A stretch of 9,662 nt of DNA, taken from the NCBI GenBank assembly GCA_937896705.1, contig CALBOC010000244.1, positions 1-9,662 of the forward strand. The letters run 5' to 3'. Shown in pieces: positions 1 to 6,837 of the stretch. The stretch is from an uncultured Micrococcaceae bacterium. Its GTDB lineage: Bacteria > Actinomycetota > Actinomycetes > Actinomycetales > Micrococcaceae. Positions within the stretch are counted from its first letter, which is position 1. Every line of letters begins with the position of its first letter. The translations under genes and the position numbers were made by a program. A model generated the notes under the pieces. It saw only the letters and a list, made by a program, of their open reading frames with translations, made no database searches and had not been told where the DNA came from.

Positions 1-2082
1 CTCACCGCCGATTTCGTCACCGACGCCGAAGAATCCTTCGCAGCGAAACTATCGGCCGTCGATGAGCGTCGGGTTGCCACCGGTCGGGATTTCACCGATG
101 AGGGGCAGTTGAAACCTACAGCCGACGTCGTTCAGTTGGATGAGACCTCGGCACGGTCGCTGGCCGGCGGATTAGAGCACACCGAATTCAAGATCACCTC
201 GCTTGAGGACAAGCCGTACCGCCGTCGTCCGGCTGCACCCTTCACCACCTCAACCCTGCAGCAGGAAGCGTCACGTCGACTGCGATTCACCTCCCGGGTC
301 ACCATGCAGGTCGCGCAACGCCTGTATGAAAACGGCTACATCACATATATGCGTACCGACTCGGTCGTACTGTCTTCGCAGGCGATTTCTGCGGCACGCA
401 ACCAGGCCACCGAACTCTACGGCGGCGAGATGGTGCCCGATAAGCCGCGCTATTATGCCTCCAAAAACAGTGCGGCCCAAGAAGCTCACGAAGCGATCCG
501 CCCTTCGGGTGACTTCTTCCGGACCCCATCCCAGGTCAGAAAATCCTTGAGCGCCGATGAGTTCCGCCTCTACGAATTGATCTGGAAACGCACCGTGGCC
601 TCGCAGATGATTGATGCCACCGGGTACACCGCGACCGTCAAAATTGCTGGGACCTCGGCAGAAGAGACCCCGCGGGTTGCCGAATTCTCGGCGTCGGGCA
701 CGGTGATCACCGTGCCCGGGTTCATGAAAGCCTATGAATCCGACCAAAAGTCGGTCCCGGGCGAAAAACAAGCCCGCGACGATGCACGCCTGCCCGATAT
801 GGCCGAAGGCCAAGTGCTCGAAGCCCGTGAACTCCAAGCCGAGGGCCACGAAACCACGCCCCCGGCGCGCTACACCGAAGCCTCACTGGTCGCCGAGCTC
901 GAGAAACGTGAAATCGGTCGACCATCGACCTATGCGCCGACGATTTCCACGATCATTGACCGCGGATATGTGCGCAAGCGCGGTTCAGCACTGGTACCGT
1001 CCTGGATCGCGTTTTCGGTGATCCGGCTGTTGGAAGAACACTTCAGTCGGTACGTGGATTATACCTTCACCGCGCGGATGGAAGATGATCTCGATCAGAT
1101 CGCAGCCGGACAGATGGATCGCCAGGACTGGTTGTCCGGGTTCTACTTCGGTAGTGCCGAGAGCGCCGAGGGCCTCAAGGACACCGTCGAAAATCTCGGT
1201 GATATTGATGCCCGGGCCATTAACTCGATTCCGGTGGCCGAGGGGATCACCTTGCGTGTGGGCCGGTACGGCCCGTATCTGGAACAGGCCCTCCCCGCTG
1301 ACGCTAAAGAAGGCGACGATCCGAAACGCGCCAATGTCCCCGAAGAAATGGCACCCGACGAGCTGACCGCCGAAGTTGCGGTCGAAATGATCGAAACCGC
1401 CGGGCCGTCTGAACGCTCCCTGGGGACCGACCCGGAAACCGGCTATGAGATTGTGGCCAAAGACGGGCGCTACGGACCCTATGTCACGCAGATCATTCCG
1501 GATCTCACCGAAGAGCAAATCCAGGCGTATAAAGACGCCCAACCCGATGAGTATTACAAAAACGGGCGCAAGAAACCCAAGAAAGCCCCCAAGAAGCCAA
1601 AACCCAAAACCGGTTCGCTGCTCAAGGGCATGGAGATTGCGACCATGACGCTCGACGATGGGCTGAAGATCCTGTCGTTGCCACGCAGTCTGGGAGTCGC
1701 CGCCGACGGTGAAGAAATCACCGCCCAGAACGGCCGGTTTGGCCCCTACCTGCGCAAGGGCTCAGACTCGCGATCGTTGGAATCCGAAGAACAGCTGTTT
1801 ACGATCACCTTGGCACAGGCCGAGGAAATCTACTCGCAGCCTAAGCAGCGTCGCGGACGTGGCCAGGCGAAACCACCCATCGCGGAATTCGGCAACGATC
1901 CGTCATCGGGCAAAAAAGTCGTCATCAAAGAGGGCCGCTTTGGCCCCTACATCACCGATGGCACGACCAACGTCACCGTGCCCCGGGGGACGGCTCCCGA
2001 GCAGGTCACCGAAGGCCAAGCCTTCGAGATGCTCGCCGAAAAACGGGCCAAGGGCCCGACGAAGAAAACGAAGAAGAAGTAG
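1..2082 (+). CDS. topA: DNA topoisomerase I (type IA), 5'-truncated by the window edge
   Basis: Relaxes negatively supercoiled DNA through a transient 5'-phosphotyrosyl link. The frame is open from base 1, so the TTG at 109 is internal; 693 residues are visible, and about 220-260 N-terminal residues carrying the Toprim domain are likely missing, judging from the usual actinobacterial length of about 900-950. The active-site tyrosine lies in YITYMRTDS (codon 346-348). The following type IA core includes PPARYTEASLV (about 859-891) and GRPSTYAPTISTI (about 916-954). The C-terminus has four GR(Y/F)GPY repeats (1261-1278, 1465-1482, 1732-1749, 1933-1950), a Lys/Pro-rich linker (1558-1614) and a lysine-rich tail. 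There are no Cys4 zinc fingers. This is the known actinobacterial arrangement, in which repeats and basic tail aid DNA binding and processivity. The next gene starts 3 nt after the TAG. Identity is secure; the promoter and start lie outside the window. Confidence 0.97.
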   Translation, partial: LTADFVTDAEESFAAKLSAVDERRVATGRDFTDEGQLKPTADVVQLDETSARSLAGGLEHTEFKITSLEDKPYRRRPAAPFTTSTLQQEASRRLRFTSRVTMQVAQRLYENGYITYMRTDSVVLSSQAISAARNQATELYGGEMVPDKPRYYASKNSAAQEAHEAIRPSGDFFRTPSQVRKSLSADEFRLYELIWKRTVASQMIDATGYTATVKIAGTSAEETPRVAEFSASGTVITVPGFMKAYESDQKSVPGEKQARDDARLPDMAEGQVLEARELQAEGHETTPPARYTEASLVAELEKREIGRPSTYAPTISTIIDRGYVRKRGSALVPSWIAFSVIRLLEEHFSRYVDYTFTARMEDDLDQIAAGQMDRQDWLSGFYFGSAESAEGLKDTVENLGDIDARAINSIPVAEGITLRVGRYGPYLEQALPADAKEGDDPKRANVPEEMAPDELTAEVAVEMIETAGPSERSLGTDPETGYEIVAKDGRYGPYVTQIIPDLTEEQIQAYKDAQPDEYYKNGRKKPKKAPKKPKPKTGSLLKGMEIATMTLDDGLKILSLPRSLGVAADGEEITAQNGRFGPYLRKGSDSRSLESEEQLFTITLAQAEEIYSQPKQRRGRGQAKPPIAEFGNDPSSGKKVVIKEGRFGPYITDGTTNVTVPRGTAPEQVTEGQAFEMLAEKRAKGPTKKTKKK

Positions 2083-2085
2083 CTC

Positions 2086-3120
2086 ATGCGGCTGGGAGTA
2101 CTGGATATCGGCTCCAATACCGTCCACCTGTTACTGGTGGACGCGTTTCCCGGAGCGCGGCCGACCGCCTACGCCGACCATAAGCGGCCGATGTCGCTGA
2201 TCCAGCACCTCGATGCCGACGGCGCGATCGCTGAATCTGGTCAGCGCAACCTGGTGGAATTCATCAACAGTGCGGTGGCATTTGCCAAGGCCAACGGCGC
2301 TGCGGACATGATCAGTTTTTGCACCTCGGCGATCCGGGATGCGGCCAATGGCACCGAGGTATTAGCGCGCATCACCGAAGAAACGGGCGTGCACCTGACC
2401 GTGTTATCCGGTGACCAGGAAGCCGCGATGACCTACTTCGCGGTCCGCAGGTGGCACGGCTGGCACGTCGAGAACTTACTGAATTTCGATATCGGTGGCG
2501 GGTCATTTGAGATGTCCTATGGCACCGATGAGCTGCCCACCACCGCGATCTCCGTGCCGCTGGGCGCCCAACGGCTCACCAGGGAATTCTTCACCGAACC
2601 GGATCCACCCACCAGCGATCAACTCGCAGCACTGGATGACCATATCCATACCGTGTTAGCAGAGCATCGGCCGATGTTTCCCAAAAGACTGCCGGAAAAC
2701 ACGGTTGTAACCGGAACATCGAAAACCTTCCGCTCGTTGGCGCGACTGGCCGGGGCCGCCCCGTCGACCGACGGGTTATTTGTTCCTCGCAAGCTCCGTC
2801 GGCGCGATTTGACCATGTGGAATCAGACGATGGCGTTGATGACCGAAGAACAGCGCGCCCAACTACCCGGGGTGTCCGATATGCGGGCACGGCAGGTGCT
2901 GGCCGGGGGGATGGTCGCCCAAGCTGCCATGGAAGTATTCAAAATCAAAAAGCTGCGGATCTGTCCGTGGGCGCTGCGCGAAGGGCTCATCCTGGGGCGG
3001 CTCGATGCACTGCGATTGCAGGGCCAGGTCGAGGAAACCAATGGGCGATGGGTCGAAGGGGTAGACTTGACCTCGGACGATGACCGGCCCGGATTCTCAT
3101 TAGGAGTGGCAGGTGGCTAA
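2086..3120 (+). CDS. Ppx/GppA family exopolyphosphatase / pppGpp phosphatase
   Basis: A 344-residue member of the ASKHA (actin-like) phosphatase family, which removes terminal phosphate from polyphosphate or converts pppGpp to ppGpp in the cytoplasm. The N-terminal phosphate-binding loop is DIGSNT (residues 7-12). SGDQEAA (108-114) carries the probable catalytic Glu112, matching Glu121 of E. coli PPX by pattern. The second nucleotide/phosphate loop is FDIGGGSFE (134-142), and the family's WALREGLILGRL motif lies near the end. It has only the two actin-like lobes and no C-terminal HD-like domain, which makes it the short actinobacterial form (as in Rv0496). The ATG is 3 nt downstream of the topA stop and its only Shine-Dalgarno-like sequence is a weak GAAG run inside the topA tail, so translational coupling is likely. 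The 3' end overlaps the next gene by 8 nt. Substrate preference cannot be read from sequence, so no symbol is given. Confidence 0.93.
   Translation: MRLGVLDIGSNTVHLLLVDAFPGARPTAYADHKRPMSLIQHLDADGAIAESGQRNLVEFINSAVAFAKANGAADMISFCTSAIRDAANGTEVLARITEETGVHLTVLSGDQEAAMTYFAVRRWHGWHVENLLNFDIGGGSFEMSYGTDELPTTAISVPLGAQRLTREFFTEPDPPTSDQLAALDDHIHTVLAEHRPMFPKRLPENTVVTGTSKTFRSLARLAGAAPSTDGLFVPRKLRRRDLTMWNQTMALMTEEQRAQLPGVSDMRARQVLAGGMVAQAAMEVFKIKKLRICPWALREGLILGRLDALRLQGQVEETNGRWVEGVDLTSDDDRPGFSLGVAGG
3102..3106 (+). promoter_or_regulatory. Ribosome binding site for the TIM-barrel gene
   Basis: AGGAG lies 6 nt before a GTG at 3113, inside the last codons of the ppx gene. This decides the GTG start of the next gene and gives the 8-nt overlap (3113-3120) expected of translational coupling. 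Confidence 0.8.
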
Positions 3121-3922
3121 ACCAGAAATCCCGGTGACGCTGTCGTCATCGTCGATCTTTTCGTTGCCACCCCAACACGTCTTCGGCATGGCTGAGGACC
3201 TCGGTTACGACGGTGTGGAAATCATGGTCACCCAAAACCGGTGGACGCATGACCCAACCAAACTCGATGAGCTCGCCCAGCGGCACTCGATGCCCATCCA
3301 CTCGATCCACGCACCAACCTTATTATTCACCCAACAAGTATGGGGCTCGGCGTGGACCAAAGTTGCTCGATCGGCTGATCTGGCTCGGGAACTGGGGGCC
3401 GACATTGTGGTCGTGCATCCGCCGTTTCGGTGGCAGGGCTCATATGCTCTAGATTTCGCCGACGGGATCCGGGACATCATGGAAGCCACCGGAGTCACCA
3501 TTGCGGTAGAAAATATGTACCCGTGGCGGGTCCGGGGCCAAGAAATCAAAATGTATTTACCCGACTACAATCCCATACCCCAGGACTACGACTACGTCAC
3601 CTGGGACTTCTCACACGCGGCCACCGCCAAAATGGATTCCTTAGCGGCCCTCAAACTGCTGGGTTCTCGGCTGGCCCACGTGCATCTGACCGATGGCTCC
3701 GGCACGGCCGCCGATGAGCACCTGCTCCCCGGCTACGGGCATCAACGCGTCACCGAATCACTGCGCTACATCGCCGCAAGTGACTACGACGGGGCCGTGT
3801 GCATGGAAGTCTCTACCCGCGGTCAGAAATATCCTGGCCACCGCGAAGAAATGCTAGCCGAATCCCTGGCTTTTGCGCGGAAATACCTGGCTCGCAACAC
3901 ACCGTCTGAAGGAGAACAGTAG
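3113..3922 (+). CDS. Sugar phosphate isomerase/epimerase-like TIM-barrel protein (AP endonuclease 2 / xylose isomerase-like family)
   Basis: A 269-residue cytoplasmic protein of the xylose-isomerase-like TIM-barrel superfamily, which uses bound divalent metal to isomerise or epimerise sugars or to cleave abasic DNA. Candidate metal ligands sit at barrel-strand ends in the expected order: Glu36 (VEIMV), His66 (SIHAPT), His102 (VVHPPF), Glu133 (AVENM), Asp165 and His168 (TWDFSH), His191 (HVHLTDG), Glu232 (CMEVS). There is no signal peptide or membrane segment. The GTG start is chosen because AGGAG precedes it by 6 nt. The gene overlaps ppx by 8 nt and its TAG shares a base with the proC GTG. 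The same ppx - TIM barrel - proC order is known in mycobacteria (Rv0496, Rv0498, Rv0500), so the link is ancient, but the substrate is unknown. An endonuclease IV role is unlikely because the Nfo-specific motifs are not evident. Fold is secure; function is not. Confidence 0.85.
   Translation: MAKPEIPVTLSSSSIFSLPPQHVFGMAEDLGYDGVEIMVTQNRWTHDPTKLDELAQRHSMPIHSIHAPTLLFTQQVWGSAWTKVARSADLARELGADIVVVHPPFRWQGSYALDFADGIRDIMEATGVTIAVENMYPWRVRGQEIKMYLPDYNPIPQDYDYVTWDFSHAATAKMDSLAALKLLGSRLAHVHLTDGSGTAADEHLLPGYGHQRVTESLRYIAASDYDGAVCMEVSTRGQKYPGHREEMLAESLAFARKYLARNTPSEGEQ
3909..3914 (+). promoter_or_regulatory. Ribosome binding site for proC
   Basis: AAGGAG lies 7 nt upstream of the GTG at 3922, within the end of the TIM-barrel gene. 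It fixes the proC start at the TAGTG overlap. Confidence 0.85.
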
Positions 3923-4737
3923 TGCGCATTAGTTTTATTGGTCTGGGACACCTGAACTCAGCGATCGTAGCGGGCCTCTTAGCCACCGATGTGCCGCGCG
4001 ACCAGATTCGTGCCACCACGCACTCGGTCGAATCAGCGACTGAACGCAGCCAGCAATACGGGATTGCGTGCGCGGCCACCCAGTCCGACCCGGAAGCCAA
4101 CCGCACAGCAGTCGCAGACGCCGACCTGGTGGTCCTGGGGGTCAAACCCGGCGACCTGGTGGCCACCGCACAAGACATCGCCCCGGCACTGCGCCCAGAA
4201 ACCACGGTCGTTTCGGTGGCCGCGGGCATCACCTTAGATGCCATGGCCGCGGCACTGCCCGCGGGTCAACCCGTGGTGCGGACCATGCCCAACGTCGCAC
4301 TAACCGTGGGCAAAGGTGTGGTAGGGATGGCGCCCGGGACCATGGTGACCACGACGCAAACCGAACAGGTCAATGATCTCTTCGCCGGCTCGGGGACCGT
4401 TTTTCAGGTTCCCGAAAACCAGCTCAATGCCCTGGCGGCGATGGCCGGGTCCGGGCCGGGCTATGTGTTTCGCTTCGTCAATGCGTTGGCCGCCGCAGGA
4501 ACACAGGTCGGATTAGACGCACAGGTCGCCCAAGAGCTGGCCCGGCTAACCGTGGTCGGTGCCGGTGCCATGCTCGATGAGGAAAATGCCGATCCGACGG
4601 CGCTGGAAAACTCGATCGCCACCGCGGGCGGGGTAACCGAAGCCGCCTTGCAAAGCTTGGACGCCAATGGTTTCAACCAGCTGATTGTCGAGGCGTTGCG
4701 CGCCAATATCGCCCGCTCCGAAGCTCTGGGTAGCTAA
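3922..4737 (+). CDS. proC: Pyrroline-5-carboxylate reductase
   Basis: Catalyses the last step of proline synthesis, NAD(P)H-dependent reduction of 1-pyrroline-5-carboxylate to proline, in the cytoplasm. The 271 residues match the usual family length. The N-terminal Rossmann fold has GLGHLNSA (7-14), then VLGVKP (71-76), SVAAGI (98-103) and RTMPN (120-124). The C-terminal helical dimerisation domain begins at AGSGPGYVF (175-183) and contains the family signature around SIATAGGVTEAAL (231-243). The signature is somewhat divergent from the common SPGGTT form but keeps the Gly-Gly and the Thr. The GTG start overlaps the preceding TAG by one base and has AAGGAG 7 nt upstream. It is the last gene of the plus-strand run, and its TAA overlaps the stop codon of the convergent oxidoreductase gene by 3 nt. 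proA and proB are not in the window. Confident call. Confidence 0.95.
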   Translation: MRISFIGLGHLNSAIVAGLLATDVPRDQIRATTHSVESATERSQQYGIACAATQSDPEANRTAVADADLVVLGVKPGDLVATAQDIAPALRPETTVVSVAAGITLDAMAAALPAGQPVVRTMPNVALTVGKGVVGMAPGTMVTTTQTEQVNDLFAGSGTVFQVPENQLNALAAMAGSGPGYVFRFVNALAAAGTQVGLDAQVAQELARLTVVGAGAMLDEENADPTALENSIATAGGVTEAALQSLDANGFNQLIVEALRANIARSEALGS

Positions 4738-6143
4738 GCGTTCAACTCGGCCAGGGCCGCATTGGCGGCGTTATACCCGGCCATGCCGTGCGCGCCGGCT
4801 CCCGGCGGGGCCGAAGCAGAGCATAGATACGCCCCGCTATCGCCCAACCGATACGGGTTCAGCGCAGGACGCGGCCGAAACAGCAGTTGATACATCGTAT
4901 TGGAACCCGAAATAATGTCTCCGCCCACGTAGTTGGGGTTTTCGGCCTCCAAGTCGGCGGTGGTGCGTGACGCTGTAGCCACAATACGGTCGCGCACCCC
5001 GGGTGCGAATCGTTCAATCTGGTGAATAATCAGTTCGGTCGCATCGTGCGGGTAGCCGAACGGGACGTGGGCGTAAGCGTCAATGGGGTGCACACCGTTG
5101 TGGGCTCGTGACGGATCCGCCACCGACTGTTGTCCCACCAACACATATGGGTTACGCGGCATGATGCCACGATTGACCTGGCGTTCGACAAACGCCATCT
5201 CGGGCAACGATCCGGTCACATGCACCGTCCCGGCGCGTCGTGCCGGCTCATACGTCCACGGAATGCCACCTTCGACGGCCAGGTTGACCGTCGCCGCAGC
5301 CGGACCGTGCCGGAATCTGCGCAATCCGGCGGCCACCCCGTCAGACAGTGCCGGCCCAAGAATATCGGCAGCTGCTCCGGGCGCGGTATTGAGCATGACA
5401 ATGTCGGCCCTTGGCACATCGGCCAGCGAGTCGATCTGGGCCCCGGTCACCACGGTCCCGCCGTGGGCCTCGAGCGCGGCCAGCATCGCATCGACGATCG
5501 CCGCGGACCCGCCTTTGGCCACCGGCCACCCCACCGCATGGGCTGCCGTCAACAGTGTGACGCCCACCGCGGCAGAACCCAGCGAGTGCAGTGGCCGAAT
5601 CCCGTGACCGGTCACCCCGGCAAACAGGGCTTTGGCTTCCTCGGTGCGCAACAGCGCAGCCAGCGCTTGCGCCGGTAACCCGGCCCGCAGCCCAAATCGC
5701 GCAAACTGCACGGGTGCCTGCGGCAGTTGCAACATCGGTTGTGCCACGTCGGCGCTAATGGCCGAAAACTGGCGTGTCAATGGGCCAAAAAGCCGCTCCC
5801 AGGCAGGGTCGTTGAGTTCGGCGGCGGTGCGTTCTACTGAACGATACGCCGCCGCACCACGACCGTAATCCAACGGGTGGGCATATTGGATCTCCGGCAG
5901 GGCCCATTCCAGTCCGTAATGTTCCAGTCCGGTCGCGTGCATAAACGCATTGTCGACCGCCAACGGATGAAAGCCTGCACACCGGTCGTGCACCAGTCCC
6001 GGCAGCGTCGCTTCAACCGAGCGGGCCCCGCCCCCGGGGGTGTCACTGCGTTCATAGACCGTCACGTCAAGTCCGGCTTTGGCCAGGGTCACCGCAGCGG
6101 CTAGTCCGTTGGGCCCGGAGCCAATCACATTGGCAGTTACCAT
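4734..6143 (-). CDS. FAD-dependent oxidoreductase, phytoene-desaturase-like (COG1233/PYROXD2 type)
   Basis: A 469-residue flavoprotein of the amine oxidase/phytoene desaturase superfamily. The N-terminal dinucleotide fold has VIGSGPNGLAAA (6-17) with Glu31 (VYER) ending the second strand to bind the FAD ribose, followed by TPGGGARS. The C-terminal FAD-contacting segment has YLCSASAPPGAGAHGMAGY (about 439-457), typical of the COG1233 group that includes human PYROXD2. No carotenoid genes lie nearby, so a CrtI role is not supported and the substrate is unknown. The ATG is preceded by AAAGGTGG with a 7-nt spacer. It begins 34 nt after the TrkA stop on the same strand, so it is probably the third gene of a trkH-trkA-oxidoreductase transcript. 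Its TAG overlaps the convergent proC stop. No signal peptide is visible; the N-terminus starts directly with the FAD fold. Confidence 0.88.
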   Translation of the reverse strand: MVTANVIGSGPNGLAAAVTLAKAGLDVTVYERSDTPGGGARSVEATLPGLVHDRCAGFHPLAVDNAFMHATGLEHYGLEWALPEIQYAHPLDYGRGAAAYRSVERTAAELNDPAWERLFGPLTRQFSAISADVAQPMLQLPQAPVQFARFGLRAGLPAQALAALLRTEEAKALFAGVTGHGIRPLHSLGSAAVGVTLLTAAHAVGWPVAKGGSAAIVDAMLAALEAHGGTVVTGAQIDSLADVPRADIVMLNTAPGAAADILGPALSDGVAAGLRRFRHGPAAATVNLAVEGGIPWTYEPARRAGTVHVTGSLPEMAFVERQVNRGIMPRNPYVLVGQQSVADPSRAHNGVHPIDAYAHVPFGYPHDATELIIHQIERFAPGVRDRIVATASRTTADLEAENPNYVGGDIISGSNTMYQLLFRPRPALNPYRLGDSGAYLCSASAPPGAGAHGMAGYNAANAALAELNA

Positions 6144-6150
6144 GCGCTAT

Positions 6151-6158
6151 CCACCTTT
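6151..6158 (-). promoter_or_regulatory. Ribosome binding site for the FAD oxidoreductase
   Basis: On the minus strand AAAGGTGG lies 7 nt before the ATG at 6143, in the 34-nt gap after the TrkA gene. It supports that start, and the short gap suggests read-through from trkA. No terminator-like hairpin is seen in the gap. Confidence 0.7.
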
Positions 6159-6177
6159 CATGACCGCTTCGACGCCA

Positions 6178-6837
6178 TCACAACCGTTTGGCGAATTCGT
6201 CGACACGGTCGGTTGGGCCGGCCACGAGCATGTTGCGACCGGCAGGTAGCTCAGTATCATCAGCGATATTGTGGAAGTCGTCTTCGTCTTCATAGGCCAC
6301 CACGGTTACACCGTACCGATCTCTGAGGCGCAATTCACGGATCGGGCGACCCGCTAAGGAATCGGGAATCGTGATATTGGCCAGAGCATACCCGGGGGAG
6401 AACTCGGTGAAGTTCCGCATGGTGCCACCTAACAGGTGGGCGGTGCGCTCGCCGGCCTCCTGCTCGGGGTAAATCACATGGTTGGCGCCGATGCGAGATA
6501 AAATTTGGCCGTGGGACAGGGTGATCGCCTTGGCCCAAATATGGGTCACGCCCAAATCCACCAGGTTCGCGACCGTCAGCACCGAATTCTCGATGGACGT
6601 GCCGATACCCACGACGGCGGTTTCGAACTGTTCGACGCCGAGTTGCTCGAGTGCGTCCAGATCGGTCGCATCAGCTTGAACGACCGTGGTGAAGTCATCG
6701 ATGTAGTGCTGGACAATATTACGGTCGCGTTCCACCGCCATCACATCTTGACCGGAGGCTACCAGCTCGGTGGCCAGCGCGGAGCCAAAACGGCCCAGCC
6801 CAATGACCAAAACTGCGGGGTTCGAATGCTTAACCAA
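6178..6837 (-). CDS. TrkA/KtrA-type potassium uptake regulatory subunit (RCK domain), TTG start
   Basis: Cytoplasmic nucleotide-binding ring subunit that gates the TrkH/KtrB-type K+ channel. The 219 residues match KtrA length (about 220). The RCK-N domain has IGLGRFG (12-18) as GxGxxG, Glu36 in AVERD at the end of the second strand (ribose contact), and QADATD (54-59). The RCK-C domain spans about residues 138-219 (from SLAGRPIREL through MLVAGPTDRV). The frame stays open upstream to an ATG at 6927, but that start would overlap trkH by 98 nt and add 30 residues with no family match. The TTG at 6837-6835 gives the canonical N-terminus, has GAAAGG 7 nt upstream, and overlaps the trkH stop by only 8 nt. 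One RCK-N/RCK-C pair, as in KtrA, rather than the doubled E. coli TrkA. ktrA would be a reasonable symbol, but Ktr versus Trk naming is not decided by sequence alone. Confidence 0.92.
   Translation of the reverse strand: MVKHSNPAVLVIGLGRFGSALATELVASGQDVMAVERDRNIVQHYIDDFTTVVQADATDLDALEQLGVEQFETAVVGIGTSIENSVLTVANLVDLGVTHIWAKAITLSHGQILSRIGANHVIYPEQEAGERTAHLLGGTMRNFTEFSPGYALANITIPDSLAGRPIRELRLRDRYGVTVVAYEDEDDFHNIADDTELPAGRNMLVAGPTDRVDEFAKRL

Noticed and set aside
271..849. 192-codon open frame on the minus strand inside topA
   Set aside because: Lies opposite strongly conserved topoisomerase coding sequence; its translation resembles no known family and is typical of antisense frames in GC-rich genes.
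985..1542. 185-codon minus-strand open frame inside topA
   Set aside because: Shadow of the topA repeats; no ribosome binding site or recognisable domain.
1261..1950. Repeated short DNA blocks inside topA as a DNA repeat array
   Set aside because: They are protein-level GR(Y/F)GPY repeats with differing codons and irregular spacing, a normal part of actinobacterial TopA.
4793..4807. Hairpin CGCCGG-CTC-CCGGCG shortly after the proC stop, as a possible terminator
   Set aside because: No T run follows, and the bases encode the conserved Pro-Pro-Gly-Ala-Gly-Ala segment of the oxidoreductase, which explains the symmetry well enough.
5083..5678. Two overlapping plus-strand frames (174 and 182 codons) opposite the FAD oxidoreductase
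   Set aside because: Antisense shadows of a clear flavoprotein with intact motifs at both ends.
4734..6143. Carotenoid biosynthesis phytoene desaturase (crtI)
   Set aside because: No crtB, crtE or other carotenoid genes nearby, and the C-terminal motif fits the broader COG1233/PYROXD2 group.
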